Part shown: in pieces, positions 49,841-58,132 of the stretch
Position numbering within the stretch: the stretch's first letter is position 1
Layout: each line of letters begins with the position of its first letter
Source: Bacteroidales bacterium
Lineage (GTDB): Bacteria > Bacteroidota > Bacteroidia > Bacteroidales > UBA932
Reading direction: 5' to 3'
Assembly (NCBI GenBank): GCA_024401695.1
Contig: JAKSKN010000009.1
Location: forward strand, 1-64,000
Length of the DNA stretch: 64,000 nt
The notes under the pieces: generated by a model
Told to the model about the DNA's origin: nothing
Seen by the model: only the letters and a program-made list of their open reading frames with translations
The model's database searches: none
Program-made: the position numbers and the translations under genes

Positions 49841-52303
49841 CTATCTCTTTTTGAATTTCATATAATCGTATGACCCCATATGTAGCAGGGGCTCCTTCGG
49901 TTTGTAACCCCGTTCCTCGTTCATGATTTTATAAGCCTCGCCCAGCTGCTCCTTGTAAGATCCGGAGCATACAAGGGAAATCTTGTTGAGCCTCGTGTAC
50001 TTTTCGACCAGGCGGGCCTCCATCTCATCGTGCTTGACAATCTCTCCGTTGGGGAGGATATGTCGAACGTCCATCCCGTCCTCGGCAAGTGCCCTTGACA
50101 AAAGCCCGAACCTGTGGCAGGAGAGGGGATCCCCCTCGCTGCATACCACGGCGACGATATGGCCTTCATCGCACAGACCTTCAAGCGAAGCGATACCGCT
50201 TTGGAACTCTTCGCTACCGGCAACCTTCTCCCAGGATACACGGCCATGGTCAAAGAGAGACAGGTCTGTGACCCGACCTCCAAGCTTCTCGCCCCCGCTG
50301 AGGTATCCGATGCCTTCGGCCTCCAGGACATCATATATGACGTCTTCGTTGAAGTGAGGAACGTACTTGCTGCGAGGTATGCTCCTCACATCGACAACCA
50401 TATCGACCCCTGCCATCTTCAGTGTGTTCACGAATCCCTCCTGGGTCCTCGTGCCGTACCCTATCGAGAAGATCCTGTCAGTGGCCTGGCTCTTTCCTTT
50501 CACCGGGTCTTCGGTGCCTTCAGGGATGCCATTATCGGAAGGGGAGACGCTGATGCCGCTGATCTCTCTATCATCGAGTTTCTCCAGGCGGTCGAGATTG
50601 CTCACGGAGTGCATCTGCTGCTTTTCGTCATCATCCTTATAGCGGATATCGATCTCGTGGTTCTCTCCTCCGGTGCCTTCGTCAAGAAGACGGTATGAGA
50701 TGGCCTCACGGATCTGCTGGAGGCGGTTCATCGGACAAAGGGAGTCCTCCATCGAGAAGACACCACGCGCCGCCCACGCCTGCTCATGGTGATTTTCGAA
50801 ACGGGCGTCAGCGGATATCTGACGCTGCTGCTCGAATTCCAGCTTCAGAAGGCCTCGGTTGTCAAGGCGTATGCACTCGCACATCTGCTCCCCGCTGTAG
50901 AACTCTATCCGGCGGCTGCCAATCCACATATGATAGGCGTTGCCGTAGTGTATCTGTCCGGCTCCTTCGTTCCCTGCCAGTCGGTTCATCTCGGCCTGCT
51001 TCTCCACGCAGAAGGCCCTCAGCTTGAGAAACTCTTCAAGGTTGCGCTTCCTTTCCTGAAGGGGCGGCATCCCGGGAGCTATGTACTGGGATGGGGAGAC
51101 AAGCGTTTCCCCATCCTGGAGAAACAGAACCCTGCGCTCCGGCTTCACGGCAAAAGGACGTGTCCCTTCCTTCGTCTGGGGGAACCCTTTCAGGAAGCCT
51201 TCCACCTCGGACGGGGTGATTATCTTCGGGTCTGGAACCTTTCCGGTGATGGCACTGCGCATATCCGCACGGTCCTCCGGAACGACATACACCGTCCGTC
51301 CTGGTCCCAGAGATATGATCTCAAGGGCATCCCTTTCCATGGAGTCGAAGACGCTGCCGTGGCGACTGACTCTGACATGAGGGGAAGACTCGAGAGCCTC
51401 TATCTGACGGGAGAGGTCCGTCGGCAGGTGATTGAAGAGCTTACCGACGATACTTGGGGTGACTTCGCCGTAAAGTGCTTCAGACAGTCCTCCGGCTATG
51501 GCAGCCACAGCATTGGACGGGCCACCGTAGGAGACCGCCCTGCGGACGGCATCCTCCCAGGAGTCGCTTCTCATGACGGCCATAAGCGCCGCTTCGGTGA
51601 CGACCTTCGCGGAAGGGGTGACGGGAGATTCGGGGACGATGTAACGATATGCTCCCTCGACAGTCTTTCCCATCATGACAAGCGGGGCTCTGACCTCCCC
51701 GCGCAGTTCCGCCCGAAGGTCTTCTTCGTTCCAGGTGAGGTTGAGCCCGTACTGGTGCTCCAGCATGGTGAATATCTCCGGAGCGATCTTGCCCCGTAGG
51801 GCCATGTCGGCGCTCTGGGTGATGGCCTTGGCCATGGTGAGGGCCTCTTCGTTCGCACAGGTGGCCTTCACGCAGGCTTCGGTGAGTTCGATGGCACGGA
51901 AAAAGTCATCCCGCACAACGGCTGCGACGGGAAGAACCCTCACAACGGCTGCCCAGTCGGATGTTTGGCTGGGCTCGCGAACATCGGAGGTGAAAAAGAG
52001 CCTTGTGGTCTCCGTCCATCCTCCCTTGGGATGATGGTCATAGGCATCGCGAAGCATCTCCTGGAGATTTTCAGCAGTGGGGTTGTCTCGGTTCACCGAG
52101 AGCCAGCGGGCGACTGCGCTGCAGGCATGTGACACCTCCGTCACCTCCGGAAAGAATGTGCGGACCCTGCCGTGTGAGTAAGCCTTCCTGCTTTCACCAA
52201 GTTCAAAATACCTGTTGTATGTGTTCTCTATCATATAGGGGGCTCCGACAAGGTCGCCGTAGACGGCTCCCTTGAGTGTCCCCCGCGAATTTTCTCTGTC
52301 CAT
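49841..52303 (-). CDS. ADP-ribosylglycohydrolase-like and DUF488 fusion protein
   Basis: The 820-residue protein has an N-terminal ADP-ribosylglycohydrolase-like fold (residues about 8-300: GAVYGDLVGAPYMIENT, TEVSHACSAVARWLS, GGPSNAVAAIAGGLSEALYG). The usual metal-binding Asp motifs (a TDD and a D-x-D in GGDTDT) are not seen, so this domain may be inactive. Residues about 620-770 are a DUF488 domain (FSIGYGTRTQEGFVNTLKMAGVDMVVDVRSIPRSK, VVCSEGDPLSCHR). The central part is unassigned. Such a fusion suggests a nucleotide or ADP-ribose related role. It is in the primase-led operon. Confidence 0.75.
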   Translation of the reverse strand: MDRENSRGTLKGAVYGDLVGAPYMIENTYNRYFELGESRKAYSHGRVRTFFPEVTEVSHACSAVARWLSVNRDNPTAENLQEMLRDAYDHHPKGGWTETTRLFFTSDVREPSQTSDWAAVVRVLPVAAVVRDDFFRAIELTEACVKATCANEEALTMAKAITQSADMALRGKIAPEIFTMLEHQYGLNLTWNEEDLRAELRGEVRAPLVMMGKTVEGAYRYIVPESPVTPSAKVVTEAALMAVMRSDSWEDAVRRAVSYGGPSNAVAAIAGGLSEALYGEVTPSIVGKLFNHLPTDLSRQIEALESSPHVRVSRHGSVFDSMERDALEIISLGPGRTVYVVPEDRADMRSAITGKVPDPKIITPSEVEGFLKGFPQTKEGTRPFAVKPERRVLFLQDGETLVSPSQYIAPGMPPLQERKRNLEEFLKLRAFCVEKQAEMNRLAGNEGAGQIHYGNAYHMWIGSRRIEFYSGEQMCECIRLDNRGLLKLEFEQQRQISADARFENHHEQAWAARGVFSMEDSLCPMNRLQQIREAISYRLLDEGTGGENHEIDIRYKDDDEKQQMHSVSNLDRLEKLDDREISGISVSPSDNGIPEGTEDPVKGKSQATDRIFSIGYGTRTQEGFVNTLKMAGVDMVVDVRSIPRSKYVPHFNEDVIYDVLEAEGIGYLSGGEKLGGRVTDLSLFDHGRVSWEKVAGSEEFQSGIASLEGLCDEGHIVAVVCSEGDPLSCHRFGLLSRALAEDGMDVRHILPNGEIVKHDEMEARLVEKYTRLNKISLVCSGSYKEQLGEAYKIMNEERGYKPKEPLLHMGSYDYMKFKKR

Positions 52304-52321
52304 AATGCTGCTGAAGGGGGG

Positions 52322-53464
52322 CTAAAAGTGTACTGAACGGCCAGTGCGTATCTGAGGCTTGCCGGTGCGTTCATTGGTGGCCGCATGGACTCCCCGGTGA
52401 TGGAAACGGTCGGGGTGAAGAGCATGCCGCTGCTCCTGTGCCTGACGAATCTGCTCCCCGAGCGTCGAGCAAACGTCCGGGGCTTCCTTCTGTGAGAGGT
52501 GCATGCAGTCGCTCATCAGCTGCACAGCATACTTGCTCTCGCGCGTGACCTGCTTGATTACGCTTGGGTCATCGGAGAGGATCTGAGTCCACTGCTTGAG
52601 ATACTGAAGGTTGCTTTGCGAAAGCGTCTGGCTAAGACCAAGCCTTCCCGCAACCACAGCTGCGGCAAGTTCCGAAGCCAGGTTGAGACGGGCCATGTCG
52701 GCAAGAGGATCCTCGCTGCCCTTGGCCGTCGCGAAGGACAGCTCGACTATTGCCGAATGGGCCATGGTATGAAGCAGGGTGTTGTAGAACTCACGAGGGT
52801 CGGCGAAGTGTTCCTTGGACGGAACCTCGATACACCGCAGCCGTCTGTCGTACTGAGGGGCACTGTCCTCACCGAGGACTATCCTGCAGTTGTGTGCGTC
52901 ATCCGGATACCAGCTGCCATTCTCAAGGAACCGGTCAAGAGTGGCCTCGCTCAGGTCCGATGACGCCTTTGCGAACGCTCCCCGGAGGTTTTCCCAGGTA
53001 TCGGGATGCTTGTCTGGGAAGTCGGTCTGCTCAAGGTTCCAGACATAGTTCACGTTGCCAAAGTTCTCCCTCAGGGTGTACCGTTCCTTCTCGGTCTTGG
53101 ATAGCTTCTGATAATCAGACCATCTCATCTCCGAGTCGAGAGCGCCCTTCTCCTTGTCGAAGAAGGAAGTGCCGCCCCAATAGACGGGCATCCCGCCCTC
53201 TCCCTTGAGACGGAGAACGCCAAGGTCCTTGCATTGAAGGGATGTTAGCCATACGGGGACTTGATAACCTTTGAGCGCGCATACGAGTGACAGGTTCACG
53301 TCATTGACACCGGAATACAGATGGCCCGCGGCATTCTGCGCGCTGAAGGGAAGTGTCGGGAGCCAGGGCTTTCGCCAATCTCCTGCAATGGTGTCGAACT
53401 TGGCGATGAAGAGGTCTGCATACGCCTTTACGTGACTGTCTATTGAATTGCTGTTGTCTGCCAT
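52322..53464 (-). CDS. ArdC-like antirestriction protein with altered zincin motif
   Basis: The 380-residue protein has the ArdC N-terminal layout (HVKAYADLFIAKFD...GDWRKPWLP, GHLYSGVNDVNLSL). The place of the metallopeptidase motif holds HTMAH (about residues 236-240), so the HExxH glutamate is missing and catalysis is doubtful. ArdC-type proteins bind single-stranded DNA and protect incoming elements from restriction. It lies 18 bp upstream of the ARH-like fusion. The C-terminus is basic and His-rich (HPDRFHHRGVHAATNERTGK). Confidence 0.7.
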   Translation of the reverse strand: MADNSNSIDSHVKAYADLFIAKFDTIAGDWRKPWLPTLPFSAQNAAGHLYSGVNDVNLSLVCALKGYQVPVWLTSLQCKDLGVLRLKGEGGMPVYWGGTSFFDKEKGALDSEMRWSDYQKLSKTEKERYTLRENFGNVNYVWNLEQTDFPDKHPDTWENLRGAFAKASSDLSEATLDRFLENGSWYPDDAHNCRIVLGEDSAPQYDRRLRCIEVPSKEHFADPREFYNTLLHTMAHSAIVELSFATAKGSEDPLADMARLNLASELAAAVVAGRLGLSQTLSQSNLQYLKQWTQILSDDPSVIKQVTRESKYAVQLMSDCMHLSQKEAPDVCSTLGEQIRQAQEQRHALHPDRFHHRGVHAATNERTGKPQIRTGRSVHF

Positions 53465-53545
53465 TTCGTTGTCGGTTAAGAGTGATAAAATAGGGGAGGA
53501 CGGCTGCCCGCCCTCCCCAAAGGAACTGCTGAAAGAGGGCTCTGA

Positions 53546-54454
53546 CTAACCCAGTTTAGGAACTGATTTCTTGACCGTGGTCTTCTGGACGACGGTTGCT
53601 TTCTTCTCGGGTTCCTGCTGTTTTGCCGTCTCCTCCTTCGGAGCGGTCTTCTTCAGGTAGTCATAGGCCGCTGCCCTGATGGCCTGGCCCTTGGCGCTGT
53701 GGTCCTCGGTGATCTCACCGCGTGCCACGTTGAAGGAGATGGCGGTGCCGAAGGCTTCGCCGGTCTTGCTGCCCTTGCCGAAGGCGGCGCTGATCTGGCC
53801 TGAGGCAAGAGCCTGGGCCATGCGGTCGTCCACGTTGATGCCCTTGCCGAAGAGCTCGTGATTGACCTTGGAGTGTCCGTCCTCATCGAGGAAACGTGCC
53901 CTGAGGGCTGCTTCCGAGATGGCTACGGGACGCAGAGACCTGCTGTCCAGGCCGAGGAAGAACTTCTGTTCGCGACCGTCCTTGTAGACCATGGTGAGAG
54001 GCTCCGGACAGATGTTGCATACATGCTGGCGGTACTGCTCACCGGTCTCCTTATTGGTGACGGTGCGTGACTCGAGAAGGTAGTCGATGATGACCTTGTC
54101 CTTCTCGGGGTCGAGGCGGTAGGAATTGCCGTTGTCGAAGACAACCTTGAGGTTGTCGCGTTTGAGACGGTAGTCCTCGTTCATCTCGCGGACTCCCACC
54201 TTAGGGTCAAGAACCCATTCTCCGGACTCCTCGTCCTTCATCTTGCGTGCTACGAGCTGCACGGTCTTCTCGGTCGGCTCGGGGATACCCGGGATCTCGA
54301 CGGTGTAGGTGATAAGGTCGGTGGACTTGCCTGCGGCAAGCTGCTCGGCGACCTTCGGATTGGCTTCCACGACTTCGCGTGGAACCTCAAGCGCTGACCA
54401 GTCAATCCGGTCAAGAGCTTCGCGCGTTTCAGCGCTGATCTGGTTTTCTGCCAT
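53546..54454 (-). CDS. Mobile-element protein, possibly DUF3945/DUF4099-like
   Basis: The 302-residue protein begins ALDRIDWSALEVPREVVEANPKVAEQLAAGKSTDLITYTVEIPG, resembling the openings of Bacteroidales transposon proteins of the DUF4099/DUF3945 group. It has a FFLGLDSRSLRPVAISEAALR segment and an acidic-basic C-terminal tail (KEETAKQQEPEKK). Function unknown; these proteins usually lie next to primase and ArdC genes, as here. Family assignment is tentative. Confidence 0.5.
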   Translation of the reverse strand: MAENQISAETREALDRIDWSALEVPREVVEANPKVAEQLAAGKSTDLITYTVEIPGIPEPTEKTVQLVARKMKDEESGEWVLDPKVGVREMNEDYRLKRDNLKVVFDNGNSYRLDPEKDKVIIDYLLESRTVTNKETGEQYRQHVCNICPEPLTMVYKDGREQKFFLGLDSRSLRPVAISEAALRARFLDEDGHSKVNHELFGKGINVDDRMAQALASGQISAAFGKGSKTGEAFGTAISFNVARGEITEDHSAKGQAIRAAAYDYLKKTAPKEETAKQQEPEKKATVVQKTTVKKSVPKLG

Positions 54455-54458
54455 AGCT

Positions 54459-55418
54459 TTACTTTTTAATTGTTAATGAATTGTTTTGTATGTTACTTGG
54501 GATAACATTCTTCTGAGAGTTTCTTAGGAGCAGGAGCTCGTTCACATCATTGCATCCCGCCATCTCGGCGATATGATCCCGTACTCCGGAACATCTTCCT
54601 TTCAAGGTGTCGAGGGCCTTGTAGCCTGCCTGGTCACAGTCGGTCCAGACGGAGATGTCCCTGTGGGCGGAGATGAACTCCAGACCGCGGTCGATGTTGT
54701 TCACGCTGTTCAGGACACAGACATCTGCGAAAGGCTTGGTGATGTCCTTGAGCATGAGCCAGGAGAGGAAATCAAAGAACCCCTCGAACACCTCGACCCT
54801 CTCGCAGGTTGGCTTGAGGGTGTTCTCCCCGGAGGCTCCGAGAAGCGAACAGGAGGAACCTGTACATCTCTTGGAGAAAGGCCCGTCATAGCTGTGCCTG
54901 AGCACCCAGCCGTCACCGGCAGGAAAGCCGATGGCGGTGAACCTGCGGTCGTTCCTGCCATCGATATGGTAAGAGACCTCGCTGCAGTAACGCTCCAGGA
55001 TATGACGCGGGATACCGCGTCTCTGGGCATAAGCCACAAGACCGCGATACTTGAAAGGGGAGATGACTGAGTCGATGATGATGCGGGACGAGTGAGACGA
55101 TTGGCGGGATGAAGGAGCGGGCGTGTCGATGACGGTTATTCCGCTGCCCTCCAGAGATGCGACATAGTCCCAGCAGTCGGAGAGGGATATTCCCGCAAGG
55201 AGATTCACCAGAGTCAGGACGTTTCCGCCCCGACCGGTCCCGAAGTCCATCCATACATTCTCGCTGCGCTTTATGTGAAAGGAGGGCTCGGCTTCATCAC
55301 GGAAAGGGGAGAAGTACATCTCTCCTCTGTGATCTGTCCGTTTCCCGAAATGTGCAAGAACGTTTTCTATGGGATACCCCATTATTCTTGCCTTCTGATT
55401 CTCGTCGTATGTCGCCAT
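54459..55418 (-). CDS. DNA primase (degenerate CHC2 zinc finger plus TOPRIM)
   Basis: The 319-residue protein has an N-terminal zinc-finger-like region without the usual cysteines (MYFSPFRDEAEPSFHIKRSENVWMDFGTGRGGNVLTLV), then a TOPRIM-type fold (VEVFEGFFDFLSWL; SVWTDCDQAGYKALD with the Asp-x-Asp pair). This is the short primase common in Bacteroidales elements. It lies 5 bp upstream of the unknown gene and begins the minus-strand operon, near a divergent XRE gene. It would prime the incoming or replicating strand. Confidence 0.85.
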   Translation of the reverse strand: MATYDENQKARIMGYPIENVLAHFGKRTDHRGEMYFSPFRDEAEPSFHIKRSENVWMDFGTGRGGNVLTLVNLLAGISLSDCWDYVASLEGSGITVIDTPAPSSRQSSHSSRIIIDSVISPFKYRGLVAYAQRRGIPRHILERYCSEVSYHIDGRNDRRFTAIGFPAGDGWVLRHSYDGPFSKRCTGSSCSLLGASGENTLKPTCERVEVFEGFFDFLSWLMLKDITKPFADVCVLNSVNNIDRGLEFISAHRDISVWTDCDQAGYKALDTLKGRCSGVRDHIAEMAGCNDVNELLLLRNSQKNVIPSNIQNNSLTIKK

Positions 55419-55443
55419 TGTCTATCCAAACCCTAAGGTTTAC

Positions 55444-55455
55444 TCAAATAAAAGT
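55444..55455 (+). repeat. Shared 12-mer TCAAATAAAAGT, copy 3
   Basis: First of two copies in the gap between the primase operon and the XRE gene (the other at 55547-55558). T-rich TTTGAT motifs follow it at about 55466-55490. Confidence 0.4.
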
Positions 55456-55546
55456 GTTATTTTATTTGATTTGTTTTGATATGCTTTGATTTATTATTAC
55501 CTTTGTGTTAATACAAAAGGTTGAATTTGACAAAGCTTTCAAGTAG

Positions 55547-55558
55547 TCAAATAAAAGT
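55547..55558 (+). repeat. Shared 12-mer TCAAATAAAAGT, copy 4
   Basis: This copy lies 44 bp before the XRE gene start. As in the mob copy (20198), an ATAATTT sequence begins 15 bp further on, so both may have the same relation to a -7 box. Confidence 0.4.
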
Positions 55559-55601
55559 GTAACAAAGTAAGAAATAATTTTATTACTAAACAAAACTTGT
55601 T

Positions 55602-56120
55602 ATGCCTGAAAATGAAAAAAGATTGCAGTTTCTGCTCGACATGCTCAAGGAAACGGGGGTAAGCAAGCGCGAGCTCGCACGCCGGATGGAGATGTCCTAT
55701 CAGAACATGTTCGTATATTTCCAGAGGGATGATATGAAGATGTCCCAGGCAGAGGTTATGGCTTCCAAATTGGGCTATGAACTCAATTTCTCCCTGAACG
55801 GTAACAAGAGAAAACAGAAGGCCGACAAACTTGTGATGGAATTGGAAGGCATAGTAGGGGATAATGCTAAACTGCAGCGTCTCGCATTCCTCCAGATAGC
55901 GATGAAGCTCAATGGCATTGAGAGAAAGGCCCTTGCCCAACAGCTTGAACTGAACTACACGGGCGTGAACAGATGGTTCAGAGTTGACGACATCGCGATT
56001 TCATATCTGTTCAAGATAGCGGAACTGTATGGATTGAAACTCTGTATCTCCTCAAAAAAGACGGGGAGGGCAAAATTTGGAGAAATAAGTTCTAATGAGG
56101 TGACAAAGGAGTCAGAATAA
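55602..56120 (+). CDS. Double-XRE-type DNA-binding regulator
   Basis: The 172-residue protein has two helix-turn-helix-like segments: residues 5-50 (MLKETGVSKRELARRMEMSYQNMFVYFQRDD) and 95-145 (LNGIERKALAQQLELNYTGVNRWFRVDDIAISYLFKIAELYGLKL). A Lys-rich linker separates them. It probably controls the divergent primase operon and its own gene; two copies of TCAAATAAAAGT lie between them. No partner was recognised. Confidence 0.7.
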   Translation: MPENEKRLQFLLDMLKETGVSKRELARRMEMSYQNMFVYFQRDDMKMSQAEVMASKLGYELNFSLNGNKRKQKADKLVMELEGIVGDNAKLQRLAFLQIAMKLNGIERKALAQQLELNYTGVNRWFRVDDIAISYLFKIAELYGLKLCISSKKTGRAKFGEISSNEVTKESE

Positions 56121-56152
56121 GTCGCCAAGATTTCAATAGGCAGAAAAACAGA

Positions 56153-56187
56153 AAATCTGAGGCTGGTCATTGACCAGCCTCAGATTT
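56153..56187. terminator. Bidirectional terminator, 16-bp perfect stem
   Basis: The 16 bp at 56153-56168 pair perfectly with 56172-56187 around an ATT loop, between convergent genes. A T-rich flank on each side allows termination from both directions. Confidence 0.7.
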
Positions 56188-56215
56188 CTTGGTTCCCTTG
56201 ACGTTCTAAAAGGTA

Positions 56216-57478
56216 TCACACCTTATGTTTCATCCACACAAATCCATCGGTCTTCGTAATAACAGCAACATCAACAGGACCTCCAACCGATTCTTCCGAG
56301 GCGGTGATGTGTCGCTGAAGGTTGGTGATTGATATCAAACTCTCCGCCATATTCGCCATGTCATCCACACCGAAGGCTTCGACGGTATCCACAAGACCGT
56401 TGACGTACTCGGTCTGAATAAAGTCCTGGATCTGCTCTTCGTGCTTATTTGTGACATCCCTGAGGTCTGTTTCTTGAACCTTGGCAATTGTGCCAGCATC
56501 AACCCCTGCTGCCTTCATGGCCTCAATCATTTTTTCCATGGTCATAGAGACGGCTTCACTTGTCGCCTCATCAACTTTCTTCCGAAAAGCCGGAGATATG
56601 CCCTTCATTACGGTCATCATCACATCGCATTGAGCAAACGGACAGATGGCGGATGCGTTGTCCCATCCGATATGTTCTTCCTCGTCGCGTGAGTATGTGT
56701 AGCGGATTCTGCCGTCAACTATTCCAGAGACATAGACGGGTATCAGGGAAGGGAACAGCTCGTCTGACCCGTAACCGACAAAGACAATCCCTGTACCATC
56801 CTCGTAGAACTGTGAACACAAGTATTCGTAAAATCCTTTTGCCCAGTCTTCGCTCATATCTGTAGGGAGGCCGTCTTCCTCGCAGAGTTCGTTCAGGCCC
56901 TCGAAATCATCCTTTGCATACGCCATGAATTTCTTGAAAGTGTATTTCTCGAACTCGGGACTTTTCTTTCTAAGATCTTCTAATTTATCGATGGTGTCTG
57001 CAATGGACTGCATCCCTTCTTTAATTCTGGAATGTTTGATGTGGATGAGTTCTTCTTCAGAAATGGAATGTCCATCTTCCGGACTCAGATCTTCTTTTAT
57101 CCATTCCTCCGCATAGGTTTTCACGTTGTTATAATAATTTCCCATCTCTCCACGCAGATATCTGTGCTGCAACTCGGCATCAGCAAAATGCGGTTCTTTG
57201 GCAAGGAACGATATGAAGTTGTCAACATATCCTTGAAGTGAGGGAAAGGATAGGTCTCCGGAGTTCTTTCGATAGATGTCGAACAGCACAGAGAGGGGAA
57301 CACCCATAAAGCTGTCGCTGCTGAATATCATTGCTCCCACGGGCTGGCTGTCGGAGAGTTTGAATATCTTGGTGGCATTATTGTAAATGCGGATGTTGTT
57401 TCCATGCTGCACGGTAATGGCGCTATCTGCGGCAATTACTGCGGCTTTCTTATTGAGTATTCCTACTATTGCTGTCAT
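56216..57478 (-). CDS. Proteasome-like Ntn-hydrolase family candidate
   Basis: The 420-residue protein starts MTAIVGILNKKAAVIAADSAITV..NNATKIFKLSDSQPVGAMIFSSDSFMG. This matches the first strands of HslV/proteasome-type beta subunits, in which Thr2, exposed after Met removal, is the nucleophile. The rest is longer than a beta subunit and helical, with no known family. A self-activated peptidase is possible, but activity is not established. It is the last gene of the operon led by WYL3, 2 bp after a 68-residue acidic gene. Confidence 0.6.
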   Translation of the reverse strand: MTAIVGILNKKAAVIAADSAITVQHGNNIRIYNNATKIFKLSDSQPVGAMIFSSDSFMGVPLSVLFDIYRKNSGDLSFPSLQGYVDNFISFLAKEPHFADAELQHRYLRGEMGNYYNNVKTYAEEWIKEDLSPEDGHSISEEELIHIKHSRIKEGMQSIADTIDKLEDLRKKSPEFEKYTFKKFMAYAKDDFEGLNELCEEDGLPTDMSEDWAKGFYEYLCSQFYEDGTGIVFVGYGSDELFPSLIPVYVSGIVDGRIRYTYSRDEEEHIGWDNASAICPFAQCDVMMTVMKGISPAFRKKVDEATSEAVSMTMEKMIEAMKAAGVDAGTIAKVQETDLRDVTNKHEEQIQDFIQTEYVNGLVDTVEAFGVDDMANMAESLISITNLQRHITASEESVGGPVDVAVITKTDGFVWMKHKV

Positions 57479-57480
57479 AA

Positions 57481-57687
57481 TCAGTATGCCTCGTGCATTT
57501 CTTCAAGGTCCTCATCATCAAACATCATATCAAGATCTTCTTCAGGGTCATATGAGCTATCCTCATCGTCATCATCCGAGTCGTAGTTGCCCATCTTCAT
57601 TGAATTCGGTTCTTCATGGTAGATTGCGTGTGAAAGGAATGAATCAATAAGCGGATTCGACCTTCTTGTAGGGAAATTCATGTTCAT
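57481..57687 (-). CDS. Small very acidic protein, function unknown
   Basis: The 68-residue protein ends with a strongly acidic stretch (DSDDDDEDSSYDPEEDLDMM and a similar tail). No family was recognised. It could be a ligand, inhibitor or adaptor for the proteasome-like protein whose gene follows at 2 bp. It belongs to the WYL3 operon. Confidence 0.55.
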   Translation of the reverse strand: MNMNFPTRRSNPLIDSFLSHAIYHEEPNSMKMGNYDSDDDDEDSSYDPEEDLDMMFDDEDLEEMHEAY

Positions 57688-57741
57688 ATTTTGTGTTTTT
57701 TTACCGTCTCCATATCCAAGGAGAAGGGGTGTTGTTGATAA

Positions 57742-58080
57742 TTAGAACCACTGAGAGAGTTTGTCATTAACCTTCTGCTCAATTTCTGGGGCAGCAGAGA
57801 CTTTGACGATATCGTATGTAAGTTTAAAGGCCACAACATCATCCGAGAGACCGACGATTGGAATGGCATCAGGAATGATATCGAGCGGGAGGACAAGATA
57901 TCCTAGAGCGCCCATAATCATTGCCTTGTCTCCAAGGGAAACATCGTGTGACTTGAGAACATAGTAGATGGTGAGTGCATAATAGCACACTTTGCTTCCG
58001 AGGTGTCTAACCACCTTCTTGAATTTACTCCAAAACTTTGAGTCTGAGTTGAATTTCTTACTATTCCGATTTCTATGCAT
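57742..58080 (-). CDS. DUF1232 (YkvA-type) membrane-associated protein
   Basis: The start is the Met at 58080 (MHRNRNSKKFN). The 112-residue protein has the DUF1232 pattern: KVCYYALTIYYVLKSHDVSLGDKAMIMGALGYLVLPLDIIPDAIPIVGLSDDVVAF. These proteins are small and membrane-linked; their function is unknown, although they often occur with stress and defence genes. It is in the operon of WYL3. Confidence 0.75.
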   Translation of the reverse strand: MHRNRNSKKFNSDSKFWSKFKKVVRHLGSKVCYYALTIYYVLKSHDVSLGDKAMIMGALGYLVLPLDIIPDAIPIVGLSDDVVAFKLTYDIVKVSAAPEIEQKVNDKLSQWF

Positions 58081-58132
58081 ATAATAATACTTTAAGTTCC
58101 AAAGGCAATACAAGCATGTGATTATAGAATGC

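Noticed and set aside
50786..51799. 337-residue plus-strand frame
   Set aside because: It is antisense to the ARH-like/DUF488 gene; its residues show no domain and the GC-rich codons of the real gene explain the open frame.
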